Assembly: GCA_910577655.1 (NCBI GenBank)
Contig: CAJTOW010000079.1
Location: 1 to 20,477 of the forward strand
Length of the DNA stretch: 20,477 nucleotides
From: an uncultured Lachnospiraceae bacterium
GTDB taxonomy: Bacteria > Bacillota > Clostridia > Lachnospirales > Lachnospiraceae
Direction: 5' to 3'
How positions within the stretch are numbered: the stretch's first letter is position 1; every line of letters begins with the position of its first letter. The position numbers and the translations under genes are program-made. The notes beneath the pieces are model-generated. The model worked only from the letters and a program-made list of their open reading frames with translations. It searched no databases and was not told the origin of the DNA. Below, piece by piece: positions 1 to 7,975 of this stretch.

Positions 1-166
1 TACCGCGAAGTGGGGCGTGCAGATGCCAGGAATGAATTTTCAGACACGCTCTAGTACTGCATTGCACTAGATTCACCCTTTTACATCCAGAAAAAATAGT
101 GTAATATACTATAAAGGGAACAAGTCCAAATGATTATCGGGTTAGAGAAGTCAAGAAAGGATTTCC
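1..166 (+). promoter_or_regulatory. Upstream region and putative promoter of the first LysR gene
   Basis: A possible sigma-A promoter is TTTACA (80-85), 16 nt, TAATAT (102-107); an alternative -10 is TATACT at 105-110 with a long spacer. Upstream of the -35 is a dyad, CTAGT (51-55) with ACTAG (66-70), placed where LysR-type proteins often bind their own promoter. The ribosome binding site AAAGGA (156-161) lies 5 nt before the ATG at 167. Bases 1-54 could hold the end of an upstream gene, but two frames are open there and I cannot choose between them. Confidence 0.4.
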
Positions 167-1084
167 ATGGATGTAAAACAGCTCACCTACATTGTAACCA
201 TAGCCCAGGAGCAGAATCTCTCCCGGGCCGCCCAGAAGCTCTATGTCTCCCAGTCCACCCTGAGCCTCTATCTGAAAAAACTGGAGGAGGAGCTGGGGCT
301 TCTTCTTTTCACCCGCAGGAATAACCGGCTCTCCATAACACCTGCCGGTAAGCTGTACATGCAGACGGCCCAGGAGCTTCTTGAGATGAAGGATGCCCTT
401 TACAAGACCCTCCAGGCCCGCCGGACGGAACAGACCCTGAATATCGGAATCGCTTCCCAGCTTCTGCTCCATATTTTCGCCCAGGTGCTCATTGCCTTCA
501 AGCCCACCGCCCCCAACTTCACGGTCAATATCACCGAAGGCCGGTCGGTAGACCTGCTGGCAAAGCTAAAGGCCGGGGAGATTGACACTGCGATTGTGGG
601 GCGGGGCACTGTTCTGGAGGATGAACAGTACCAGATACAGCTTTTGTGGAAGGAAGAATACTGTCTGGTGATTCCCCCCTTCCATCCCAATGCAGATGTT
701 GCTTCTGATTGTTACGATGATCCTCCGGTTGCGGATATGCACCTCTTTGCCAACAGCAATTTCGCCCTGTGTCCCCATGACACCTGCGACTACCAGATTG
801 CTTCTGCCATTCTGTTTGATTACAATATGAACGGAACCATTTTCTGCGAACTGAACAATACCACTTCCGTCTGCAATATGGTCCGGGAAGGACTCTGTCT
901 GTCCATCATTCCCAGCTACTGTATTCCCAGGGATATGGGCCTTCTGACCTGCCGGCCCCAGACCCCCTACTACCGCTATACCCAGCTTGTAAGGAAAAAG
1001 GGCCGCATCCCGGTTCCGGAGGAAAATGCCCTTCTGGATATGCTGATTCACACCTATCACCACTACTATGATCCCGTATCCTGA
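167..1084 (+). CDS. LysR-family transcriptional regulator
   Basis: A 305-residue protein of normal LysR length. The N-terminal winged helix-turn-helix covers about residues 1-60, with recognition region AAQKLYVSQSTLSLYLKKL and the usual wing ending in LFTR. The rest, from about residue 90, is the two-lobed effector-binding domain that in this family senses a small metabolite. The start is fixed by AAAGGA 5 nt upstream. It is clearly a paralogue of the LysR protein at 9654-10613: both have ITPxGxLYxQTA after the wing, an ITEGRS segment in the effector domain and a C-terminal YRYxQL motif. It converges with the PepD-like gene and overlaps its 3' end by 19 bp. By position it probably regulates the transport operon, but the effector is unknown. 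Confidence 0.93.
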   Translation: MDVKQLTYIVTIAQEQNLSRAAQKLYVSQSTLSLYLKKLEEELGLLLFTRRNNRLSITPAGKLYMQTAQELLEMKDALYKTLQARRTEQTLNIGIASQLLLHIFAQVLIAFKPTAPNFTVNITEGRSVDLLAKLKAGEIDTAIVGRGTVLEDEQYQIQLLWKEEYCLVIPPFHPNADVASDCYDDPPVADMHLFANSNFALCPHDTCDYQIASAILFDYNMNGTIFCELNNTTSVCNMVREGLCLSIIPSYCIPRDMGLLTCRPQTPYYRYTQLVRKKGRIPVPEENALLDMLIHTYHHYYDPVS

Positions 1085-2574
1085 GATGCCAGGGTCTCCA
1101 GGGTCTTCTCCACCAGCAGGCTCACCTTCTCAAAGGTATCCATGTACAGACGTTCGTAGGGCGTATGGTAATCCACATAGGTGGCCGCCGTAGTGATCAT
1201 ATCCATCTCCGGAATCTTCCGTTTCAGCACTACACAATCATTGCCCCCATGGCTGATGTTTACCACTGGTGCTTTTCCAAACAGCTTCTCATAGGTACTG
1301 ACCATGGCGTCCCGGATCGGTGACTGCCTCTCCCAGTTCCAGCCCCCACTGACAGAGACCTTGGCTGCCTCAAAACCGAAATGTCCCATAAATGTCTCCA
1401 GCTCCTCAAGAAGCGCCTCCCCCTGGACCTGTTCTTCCATGGATATCACACGGAAAACCGTGATTCGGTTCTCTTCTGTGGCAATCCATTTGGTGATTAC
1501 GGAACAGCTTACCTCCTCCGGACGGGCCATATGACGGTTCCTGGCCCCATAAGGCGCCAGATACATGGCTTCTGTCAGACGCCTGCTGTATTCTCTTGTG
1601 AGCATTCCGGCTCCTGATATTTCCGGCACACTTCCTCCGGCTTTTTCTCCACCAGCCACTTCCACCATCTCTACACAGATCCCGGGATCACTTTCCTCAT
1701 ACTCTCTCCGGATTCTCTCCTGCTGCCAGGTCACGATTTCCCGCATCCGTTCTGCGTCCCCGGACACCAGGGATACATAGGCCAGACAGCACTCGGGGAT
1801 GCTCTTCTGGATTCCCGGTTTGGATACCTGTACCAGCCGCACATCCATCTCCCTGTTGAGATAATGAAGAACCCGGAACAGCATCCGGATGGCACAGATC
1901 CGCTCCAGAGGAATACCGGCCCCCTGGTCCCCTCCTTTCAGGCCACTGACATACAGACGGTACAGAGTTCCCTTTACAGGCTCCCGGACAACCGGAAAAT
2001 GGGAGGTGATCTGGAACTTCGTGGTAGTTCCCTTCCGGAAGACTCCCTCGGAACCTGCATCCAGACCAATGACCCGCCGGGACCGTATCTGGGATACGTC
2101 GAAATACTCCGCCCCTATGAGCCCCACCTCCTCCTGGGCCGTGAACAGACACTCCACCGGCGGATGAACCAGGGAAGCATCTGTCAAAACCTTCAGCATG
2201 ATCGCCACGGCACAGCCATTATCCGCTCCCAGGGTTGTGCCGGAGGCACGGAGAATATTGCCTTCCTCCACCAGCTCCAGGGGATCCGTGGCAAAATTGT
2301 GGGGAGAATCCTCTGTCTTCTCCCCTACAATATCCAGATGCCCCTCCAGAAGCACCGGCGGCAGATGTTCCAGGCCCCCACTGGCCGGCTTTCTCACCAG
2401 GACATTATGTAATCCGTCCTCATAATACCAGAGTCCATGGGCCCGGGCGATCCCGGTCACGTAGGCGGCAACCGCCTTCTCATTGCCGGATACCCTGGGA
2501 ATCGCGGAAATGTCCTCGAAATAATGGTACAGCTCCTCTGGCTGCCGGTCCTGAATCCTATACTGCTTTTCCAT
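1066..2574 (-). CDS. pepD: M20C-family dipeptidase, PepD-like (Xaa-His dipeptidase)
   Basis: A 502-residue cytoplasmic metallopeptidase of the aminoacyl-histidine dipeptidase family, the usual length. Expected dizinc ligands are in place: H79 and D81 in LLEGHLD, D118 in LGADNG, E148/E149 in TAQEEVG, D172 in GLDAGSEG and a late His near residue 470 in YVDYHTPYE. The odd feature is the lid-domain motif, normally GGHSG, which here reads GGDQG (residues 214-218). The conserved His that contacts substrate across the dimer in M20 enzymes is therefore replaced by Asp, and activity or specificity may differ. The start has AAAGGAG about 10 nt upstream (2583-2590 region). It is the last gene of the leftward operon, 109 bp after the M20D gene. 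Its stop lies inside the convergent LysR gene and no terminator is visible there. The family call is firm; the dipeptidase substrate is uncertain. Confidence 0.88.
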   Translation of the reverse strand: MEKQYRIQDRQPEELYHYFEDISAIPRVSGNEKAVAAYVTGIARAHGLWYYEDGLHNVLVRKPASGGLEHLPPVLLEGHLDIVGEKTEDSPHNFATDPLELVEEGNILRASGTTLGADNGCAVAIMLKVLTDASLVHPPVECLFTAQEEVGLIGAEYFDVSQIRSRRVIGLDAGSEGVFRKGTTTKFQITSHFPVVREPVKGTLYRLYVSGLKGGDQGAGIPLERICAIRMLFRVLHYLNREMDVRLVQVSKPGIQKSIPECCLAYVSLVSGDAERMREIVTWQQERIRREYEESDPGICVEMVEVAGGEKAGGSVPEISGAGMLTREYSRRLTEAMYLAPYGARNRHMARPEEVSCSVITKWIATEENRITVFRVISMEEQVQGEALLEELETFMGHFGFEAAKVSVSGGWNWERQSPIRDAMVSTYEKLFGKAPVVNISHGGNDCVVLKRKIPEMDMITTAATYVDYHTPYERLYMDTFEKVSLLVEKTLETLASQDTGS

Positions 2575-2594
2575 GGTAATGCTTCTCCTTTTAC

Positions 2595-2680
2595 CTATTT
2601 AAATAGCCCATATAAAAAGTGCCATAAGCACATTTCCTGCATATTCGCCATAACAGCTCAAGGGGGCACCCAACTGTTAT
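2595..2680 (-). other. Inter-gene stem-loop and AT palindrome between the two M20 genes
   Basis: Just after the M20D stop there is a perfect 7-bp inverted repeat, ATAACAG (2650-2656) and CTGTTAT (2674-2680), with no T-run, so it is not a classical terminator. Closer to the PepD-like start is the 12-bp palindrome CTATTTAAATAG (2595-2606). The spacing of 109 bp is the widest between the genes downstream of the ATPase. A processing site or a weak internal promoter is possible, but neither is shown. Confidence 0.35.
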
Positions 2681-2683
2681 TGC

Positions 2684-3862
2684 TCACCTTTTCAGGAATT
2701 CCACCGCCGAAGCTGTCATTGCCGCTGTCCCTGCCTTCATGGCATTCTCATCCCAGTTGTAGGTGCCCTGGTGGTTTTTAGAAGGGCAGGCTTCTCCCGG
2801 ATAGGCCCCGCCTACCCAGAGATAACCTCCGGGAATCCCCGTTTTCAGATACTCGCTGAAATCCTCGGAGCCTGGACGGCAGCGCTCCGCCTCCAGAACC
2901 TTGTCCTCCCCCAGGACCTGACTGGATGCATGCTTCATCAGATCCATCAGCTCCGGATCATTGTATACAGGATCGCAGGATTTCTCATAATCCAGCTCAT
3001 AGGTCACTCCCAGGCCTGCACAGACTCCCCGGCAGATCTCATGAATTCCTTCTATCACCCGCTCTCTGGCTTCCGGCTCCATGGTGCGGACCGTGCCTGA
3101 CAGTTCTGCGTAATCCGGGATGATATTTTCCTTGGTTCCGCTGGCAATCCGCCCCACAGATACTGTAGCCGTATCCTGGGGATTCACCTTGCGGGCCACG
3201 ACCATCTGCAAATCCGTGACGATCTTGCAGGCCGCCAGCAGAGTATCCCTGCACTCATGGGGCTTGCAGCCGTGGCCGCCGCTTCCATGCACCCGGATAT
3301 GGAAGGTGTCTGCCGCCAGATAAGCATAGCCGCTGTGGACAGCCACGGTTCCCGCTTCCCAGAAGGTCATATGGGCTGCCATGATTGCTTCTGGTCTGGG
3401 ATTCTCCAGCACTCCGGCTTCCACCATGCGGTCTGCCCCATGTCCGCCCTCCTCCGCGGGCTGGAAAATGAATTTTACGGTTCCCGGAATCTGCTTCCGG
3501 TGACAGGCCAGAAGCGTGGCCACTCCCATGAGCATGGCTGTGTGACCGTCATGTCCACATGCATGCATGACTCCTGGATGAACAGATGTATAGGGCAGCC
3601 CGGTATTCTCCTGAATCGGCAGGGCATCCATATCTGCCCGCATGGCCAGAACCCGTCCGGGTCTTCCCCCTTCCAGGATCCCCACTACGCCAGTACCACC
3701 CACTCCCTGGGTCACTGTCAGACCCAGGCTTTCCAGATGCTTTGCTACGATCTCCGCTGTACGAAACTCCTGGCCTGACAGCTCCGGATGCTGGTGGAAG
3801 TCTCTCCGCCATGCCAGCATTTTTTCATAAATGGTTTCTGTCTCTTTCTTAATATCAAACAC
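2684..3862 (-). CDS. M20D-family metal-dependent amidohydrolase (hippurate / N-acyl amino acid hydrolase type)
   Basis: A 392-residue cytoplasmic enzyme of the family that removes an acyl or aryl-acyl group from an amino acid (hippurate hydrolase, IAA-amino acid hydrolase, N-acyl-L-amino acid amidohydrolase). Family motifs are complete: RRDFHQHPELSGQE at the N-terminus, HACGHDGHTAML (C102, H104, H107), QPAEEG (E137, E138), H164 in AAHMTF, GGHG plus KPH in the lid domain (H197, H202), and a late metal His near 364. The start is GTG at 3862, supported by AAGGGA just upstream; it overlaps the stop of the preceding permease by 8 nt, so translation is probably coupled. Its place in an ABC importer operon suggests that it acts on the imported compound. 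The true substrate cannot be read from sequence. Confidence 0.92.
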   Translation of the reverse strand: MFDIKKETETIYEKMLAWRRDFHQHPELSGQEFRTAEIVAKHLESLGLTVTQGVGGTGVVGILEGGRPGRVLAMRADMDALPIQENTGLPYTSVHPGVMHACGHDGHTAMLMGVATLLACHRKQIPGTVKFIFQPAEEGGHGADRMVEAGVLENPRPEAIMAAHMTFWEAGTVAVHSGYAYLAADTFHIRVHGSGGHGCKPHECRDTLLAACKIVTDLQMVVARKVNPQDTATVSVGRIASGTKENIIPDYAELSGTVRTMEPEARERVIEGIHEICRGVCAGLGVTYELDYEKSCDPVYNDPELMDLMKHASSQVLGEDKVLEAERCRPGSEDFSEYLKTGIPGGYLWVGGAYPGEACPSKNHQGTYNWDENAMKAGTAAMTASAVEFLKR

Positions 3863-5099
3863 GTTTTCCCTTCTTTCTTGAAGAAATATGGAGTACCAAA
3901 GACAAGGTTATGACACCGTAGGATATGGCCTCCCGGAAATATTCCCCATAGGCCGCATCATTCAGCAGCGCCTTGCCCGCCAGCGGCGCGATCACAAACA
4001 ATGTGTGAAAAAGGATAATGCCGATAATGCACTGTTTTACCGTGGCCTTTCTGGTGGAGGCGCCTCCCACAAGGATGGCTGCCACCGCAAACAGACTCAC
4101 CTTCTCATGGCTGGAATAGGTATTGAAGTTGCCGATATTCTGGAGGAAAATGATCTGTCCCCAGGCAGCCAGGATGGTGGAAAGGATGATGGCTACAATC
4201 CGTGTCCGGTCCACGTCAATACCAGACGCAGCCGCCACCTTCTGGCTGGTGCCGATTGCCCGGAAATCCTGGCCCAGCTTGGTTTTCAGCACTATATTGA
4301 CCATCAGGCCCATGAGAACCATCAGAATCAGGGGCACCATGGGAATGCTGGTGAATTTCAGCGCCATCTGTACATCCCCGTTCCACAGACACAGCGCCAG
4401 TACGACCAGAAGCGCCGCCTCCCACGCCCCATAGACCGCAAGCCTGTTCCTGTATCCCGGGGCCTTTTCCTCCCGGGTTTTCCAGATCAGGATTCCAAGA
4501 CACACCATCCCAAGCAGTACAAAGACCCAGTAAATCCTGTCCAGACGTACCTTCCAGATGTTATCCAGGGCATTGGCTACACTGTCCTCGAATTTTAAGG
4601 TATCCTTGATGCCAATGCCATTGTAGATCATGATCCGGTCATCCTTCATGGGAATCAGCGTTCCGATCAGCACCAGGAAAAACAACTGGTAGATACCATT
4701 TGCAAAGAACCCGGTGATCATGCCGGTGATCATTTCCTGGCCCTTGGTCTTATTGAACAGCTTCCCCAGCAGCCACCCGAAGAGAATGGAAAGGGGCGTA
4801 CTGATAAGGGCCACCAGAACCAGGGCCGCAACTCCCTGGAACCGCCAGTGGGTCACAAAGATAAATGCTGCCTGGGCTGCCATGGCCCCCAGTACAATCC
4901 CGAAATTCAGCCCGATCCCGGCAATCACCGGAATCACCAGAGAAAATACCAGTCCAAAATTGCGGAACAGACGGCTGCTGACCTCAGAAAACACATAGCT
5001 GAAGGTCTGTCCGGAGGCAGCAAATCCCAGCAGACACAGCACGATAAAAACCAGTGTGACAACATTTTCTTTCCATATTTTCTTAATCTGTCCTGTCAT
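3855..5099 (-). CDS. ABC transporter permease (BPD_transp_2 type), second membrane subunit
   Basis: A 414-residue polytopic membrane protein with many hydrophobic stretches from residue 15 onward. The cytoplasmic coupling region is typical of the sugar/nucleoside/branched amino acid permease family: DFRAIGTSQKVAAASGIDVD followed by an AAILVGGASTRKATV segment. It is longer than the usual 300-350 residues because of an extra polar loop near residues 150-185 and a further insert with basic residues near 205-220. The ATG overlaps the stop of the upstream permease as ATGA (5096-5099), and its own stop overlaps the amidohydrolase start. It would pair with the 348-residue permease to form the heterodimeric pore. 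Confidence 0.9.
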   Translation of the reverse strand: MTGQIKKIWKENVVTLVFIVLCLLGFAASGQTFSYVFSEVSSRLFRNFGLVFSLVIPVIAGIGLNFGIVLGAMAAQAAFIFVTHWRFQGVAALVLVALISTPLSILFGWLLGKLFNKTKGQEMITGMITGFFANGIYQLFFLVLIGTLIPMKDDRIMIYNGIGIKDTLKFEDSVANALDNIWKVRLDRIYWVFVLLGMVCLGILIWKTREEKAPGYRNRLAVYGAWEAALLVVLALCLWNGDVQMALKFTSIPMVPLILMVLMGLMVNIVLKTKLGQDFRAIGTSQKVAAASGIDVDRTRIVAIILSTILAAWGQIIFLQNIGNFNTYSSHEKVSLFAVAAILVGGASTRKATVKQCIIGIILFHTLFVIAPLAGKALLNDAAYGEYFREAISYGVITLSLVLHISSRKKGKRV

Positions 5100-6142
5100 T
5101 GAGACTCACCTGCCTTTGTGAGGGCATACAGGATTATGCCATTCTGAATGATGATCCGCACGATCTCCGACAAGGTTCCCTCCGGCATAATCACGTTGGC
5201 AATGGGAAGGGTGAAGGTCATAATGGACTGATACAGCACGGTTCCAAATATCACATGGAACACCGTCGCGCGCCCCACGGTGGCCCCTCCGATCAGGATG
5301 GCCGCCACAGCGATAAATGCCATGTTCAGCGGTGCCATATAAAACTGGTAGAATCCATAGCTCTGGGAATAGATGATAATCCCGACAGCCCCCAGCACAG
5401 AGGACAAAGTCATTCCCAGGATCCGCATCCGGTCTACCGAGATCCCGTTGGCCTCTGCCAGCACCGGATTGGAACCGGCAGTCTTCATCATAATGCCGGT
5501 TTTGGAGCGCATAAACAGCCACATCAGGAAGCATGCCAGGGCTACGGTCAGGAACAGCCCCGTGGGAATGACCAGCTCTTCTGTAATCCTGATTTCCAGA
5601 AAATGATCCAGTATCTTCTCGTATTTCCCTGTCAGGGTAACAATATTGCGGACGCCATTTCCCTGGGGCCACCGGACTTCCGCATTGTTCACCGGCATAG
5701 CCATCCAGACAATGCACATGATGGCAACTGCCGTATATCCCGTATAAGTGGCAATCATCATCTCTGAACCCTTGATCTTATTAAGAAGCATGCCATAGAG
5801 GATCCCCACTACCACTGCAATTGGGATGGATATGAGAACTGCCAGAAACAGCCCCATCCAGCCGGAAAAGCCCCAGTCCAGACTCAGCACCCCGCCGATC
5901 AGGCCGCAGATCACCCCCAGGGGAAGGGCCATGTTCATCTTGATCCCTGATTCAATGGCCGGAAGCATGGCAAGCACCAGTACTCCATACATGCCGATCC
6001 GCCCGAATGCCTGGGTGTAAAGCATCTCAATCTGCAGCCCCATAAAAGGCATGGCAATCAGGAGAATCAGAAGATAGCCCATGATGATCAGCCTGGGAAC
6101 GCCAATAGCAGCCACAAACTGTTTCACCCGCCTGTTGTTCAT
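5096..6142 (-). CDS. ABC transporter permease (BPD_transp_2 type), first membrane subunit
   Basis: A 348-residue integral membrane protein of usual family length. The coupling region at about residues 221-240 (TAGSNPVLAEANGISVDRMR) and the later AILIGGATVGRATV match the permease family that works with RbsA/BmpA-type systems. The start is fixed by AAAGGAGG about 9 nt upstream and by ATGA overlap with the ATPase stop (6139-6142). It shares the conserved core motifs with the second permease (GIxVDRxR, then a gap, then GGAxxxxAT), so the two are divergent paralogues forming one pore. Confidence 0.92.
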   Translation of the reverse strand: MNNRRVKQFVAAIGVPRLIIMGYLLILLIAMPFMGLQIEMLYTQAFGRIGMYGVLVLAMLPAIESGIKMNMALPLGVICGLIGGVLSLDWGFSGWMGLFLAVLISIPIAVVVGILYGMLLNKIKGSEMMIATYTGYTAVAIMCIVWMAMPVNNAEVRWPQGNGVRNIVTLTGKYEKILDHFLEIRITEELVIPTGLFLTVALACFLMWLFMRSKTGIMMKTAGSNPVLAEANGISVDRMRILGMTLSSVLGAVGIIIYSQSYGFYQFYMAPLNMAFIAVAAILIGGATVGRATVFHVIFGTVLYQSIMTFTLPIANVIMPEGTLSEIVRIIIQNGIILYALTKAGESQ

Positions 6143-7836
6143 TCCTGCCGCCTCCTTTCTGTATCATGATCCGGGATTTTTCCACAAGTTTCCGGTGTGT
6201 CCGGCCCTTTTTCCACAGATTCCCCACGGTTCTCCACCGGTTCTGTGGAGAATTCCTGCTCCATTCTGGCTCCCGACATCATTAGGCCGAACTCCAGATC
6301 CGGGGAATCCGGCTCCAGAATCCCTTCCAGCTTCCCCCCGGTGACAATGGCGATCCGGTCGCAGACAGACCGCAGCTCCTTTAGCTCGCTGGAGGTCATG
6401 ACAATGGTGACCCCCTGCTCCCGGTTCAGCTTCACCAGATAATCCAGAAGCACCTCCTTGGCCCCGATATCGATTCCACGGGTTGGCTCGGAGACGAAAA
6501 GGAGCTTTGGCTCCATGGTCAGGGCCTTGGCCATGCACACCTTCTGCTGGTTTCCACCGCTTAAGTCTCCCACCTTCTGCCGGGTGCTGACACATTTGAT
6601 CTGGAAATCCTGAACCATCTGCTCAGCGTGTTTCCTCCGTTCCTTTCCGTTGATCTGGGTAAAGGGCCCGGTTTTTTTAAGAAACCGGTCATTGACCCGC
6701 AGGGCGCCTACAGCGATATTCTCCTCAATGGATGCTTCCAGGATCAGACCCACATTTTTCCGGTCCTCAGATACAAAAGCGATTCTTTTTTTCAAAACTC
6801 CCAGGGGATGGTTCATGGGAAGGGGCTCTCCTTCAAAAAGAATCTCCCCCTCAGTGGGATAGATCCCCAGAACCCCGTTGGACACACCGATCTTCCCCTG
6901 GCCGGCCAGACCGCCCAGTCCCAGGATCTCTCCTCTGCGGACATCCAGACTCAGCCCCTTTACCCCTTCACCTGGCATATCCACCTGGAGATTCCGGATA
7001 GACAGAAGAATATCGTCATTATCCAAAGACCGTTTCTGTGCAATGGATCCGGCATCCACGCCCCGTCCCACCATCAGCTCGGCCAGCTGCCCCACACTGG
7101 TATCCTCTTTCCTCAGGGTGCAGACATTTTCCCCGTCCCGCATAACCATGACCGTATCTGACACCTGCATGATCTCATCCAGCTTATGGCTGATAAAGAT
7201 TACCGCCACTCCCTCCCGGGAAATCATCTCAATGGTATCCAGAAGCTTCTGTGCTTCGATCTCAGTGAGAACTGCCGTAGGCTCGTCAAAGACAATCAGC
7301 TTCATATTGGTCTTGTCAATCTCCCTGGCGATCTCCACAAACTGCATGAATCCCACCGGCAGCCCATCCACTGTCTCATTTTCCGCCAGTTCCAGACCGA
7401 TCCGGTCCAGGGATCTACTTGCATCCGCCTTCATGGTGCCATGATCCAGACCAGACAGGCGTTTTCCAAATACTCTGGACAGGAGATTCGGTTTCAGGAT
7501 CTCCCGGTTCAGCTTGATATTCTCCGTGATGGTAAAACCAGGCAGCAGCATGAATTCCTGGTGAACCATGCCGATTCCCCGCTCCATAGCTTCCCTGGGC
7601 GATGTGATGTGGGTCTCCTCCCCGTCAAAGATGACCCTTCCCCTGAAACCGCCGGTATTCCGGATCTGTTCCATGCCGAACAATACATTCATCAGCGTGG
7701 ATTTTCCCGCACCGTTTTCCCCCACCAGGGCCATGATCTCGCCAGGTTTCAGCTTCAGGCTGATACCCTTTAAGACCCTGTTTCCGTAATATTCCTTCTC
7801 AATGTCCTCCATCTGAAGAATGTATCCGTCATCCAT
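6139..7836 (-). CDS. ABC transporter ATP-binding protein with two fused nucleotide-binding domains (RbsA-like)
   Basis: A 565-residue cytoplasmic ATPase that energises the two permeases. NBD1 has Walker A GENGAGKST (39-47), Q-loop Q93, Walker B LIVFDEPTAVLT (D184, E185) and H-loop H217, but its signature is LPVGFMQ (159-165). NBD2 has a canonical signature LSGGNQQK (425-432), yet its Walker A is GLAGQGKIGV with no Ser/Thr after Lys, Walker B is LLFVSEPTRGID (Ser449 for Asp), and the H-loop is SSE. One composite ATP site should thus be consensus and the other degenerate. Compared with RbsA (about 500 residues) there is a charged C-terminal tail of about 45 residues. GGAGG precedes the ATG at 7836. 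It lies 139 bp downstream of the binding-protein gene across a partial terminator. Confidence 0.95.
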   Translation of the reverse strand: MDDGYILQMEDIEKEYYGNRVLKGISLKLKPGEIMALVGENGAGKSTLMNVLFGMEQIRNTGGFRGRVIFDGEETHITSPREAMERGIGMVHQEFMLLPGFTITENIKLNREILKPNLLSRVFGKRLSGLDHGTMKADASRSLDRIGLELAENETVDGLPVGFMQFVEIAREIDKTNMKLIVFDEPTAVLTEIEAQKLLDTIEMISREGVAVIFISHKLDEIMQVSDTVMVMRDGENVCTLRKEDTSVGQLAELMVGRGVDAGSIAQKRSLDNDDILLSIRNLQVDMPGEGVKGLSLDVRRGEILGLGGLAGQGKIGVSNGVLGIYPTEGEILFEGEPLPMNHPLGVLKKRIAFVSEDRKNVGLILEASIEENIAVGALRVNDRFLKKTGPFTQINGKERRKHAEQMVQDFQIKCVSTRQKVGDLSGGNQQKVCMAKALTMEPKLLFVSEPTRGIDIGAKEVLLDYLVKLNREQGVTIVMTSSELKELRSVCDRIAIVTGGKLEGILEPDSPDLEFGLMMSGARMEQEFSTEPVENRGESVEKGPDTPETCGKIPDHDTERRRQE

Positions 7837-7908
7837 GGCTTTTCTCCTCCTAAGTTACGCTGTAGTGCTCCATCCGCTGATTTTGTGAGATTCCAGGAGT
7901 ACCTTTTA

Positions 7909-7943
7909 CAAAAACAGGCGGCATATCAAAATCCTTTGCCGCC
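7909..7943 (-). terminator. Intercistronic stem-loop with T-run (likely partial terminator)
   Basis: On the leftward strand a perfect 7-bp stem (GGCGGCA at 7917-7923 pairing with TGCCGCC at 7937-7943, 13-nt loop) is followed by TGTTTTTG. It sits between the binding-protein gene and the ATPase. Such elements commonly make the binding protein more abundant than the membrane parts; full termination would leave the ATPase without a visible promoter, so read-through is inferred. Confidence 0.6.
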
Positions 7944-7975
7944 CATTTTACTGGTTTCCCAGGACATTTTCCCAC

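Noticed and set aside
1..70. Possible end of an upstream gene (frame 1 to TAG at 52-54, or frame 2 to TAG at 68-70)
   Set aside because: Two frames are open and the stretch is too short to choose; no recognisable protein motif or terminator.
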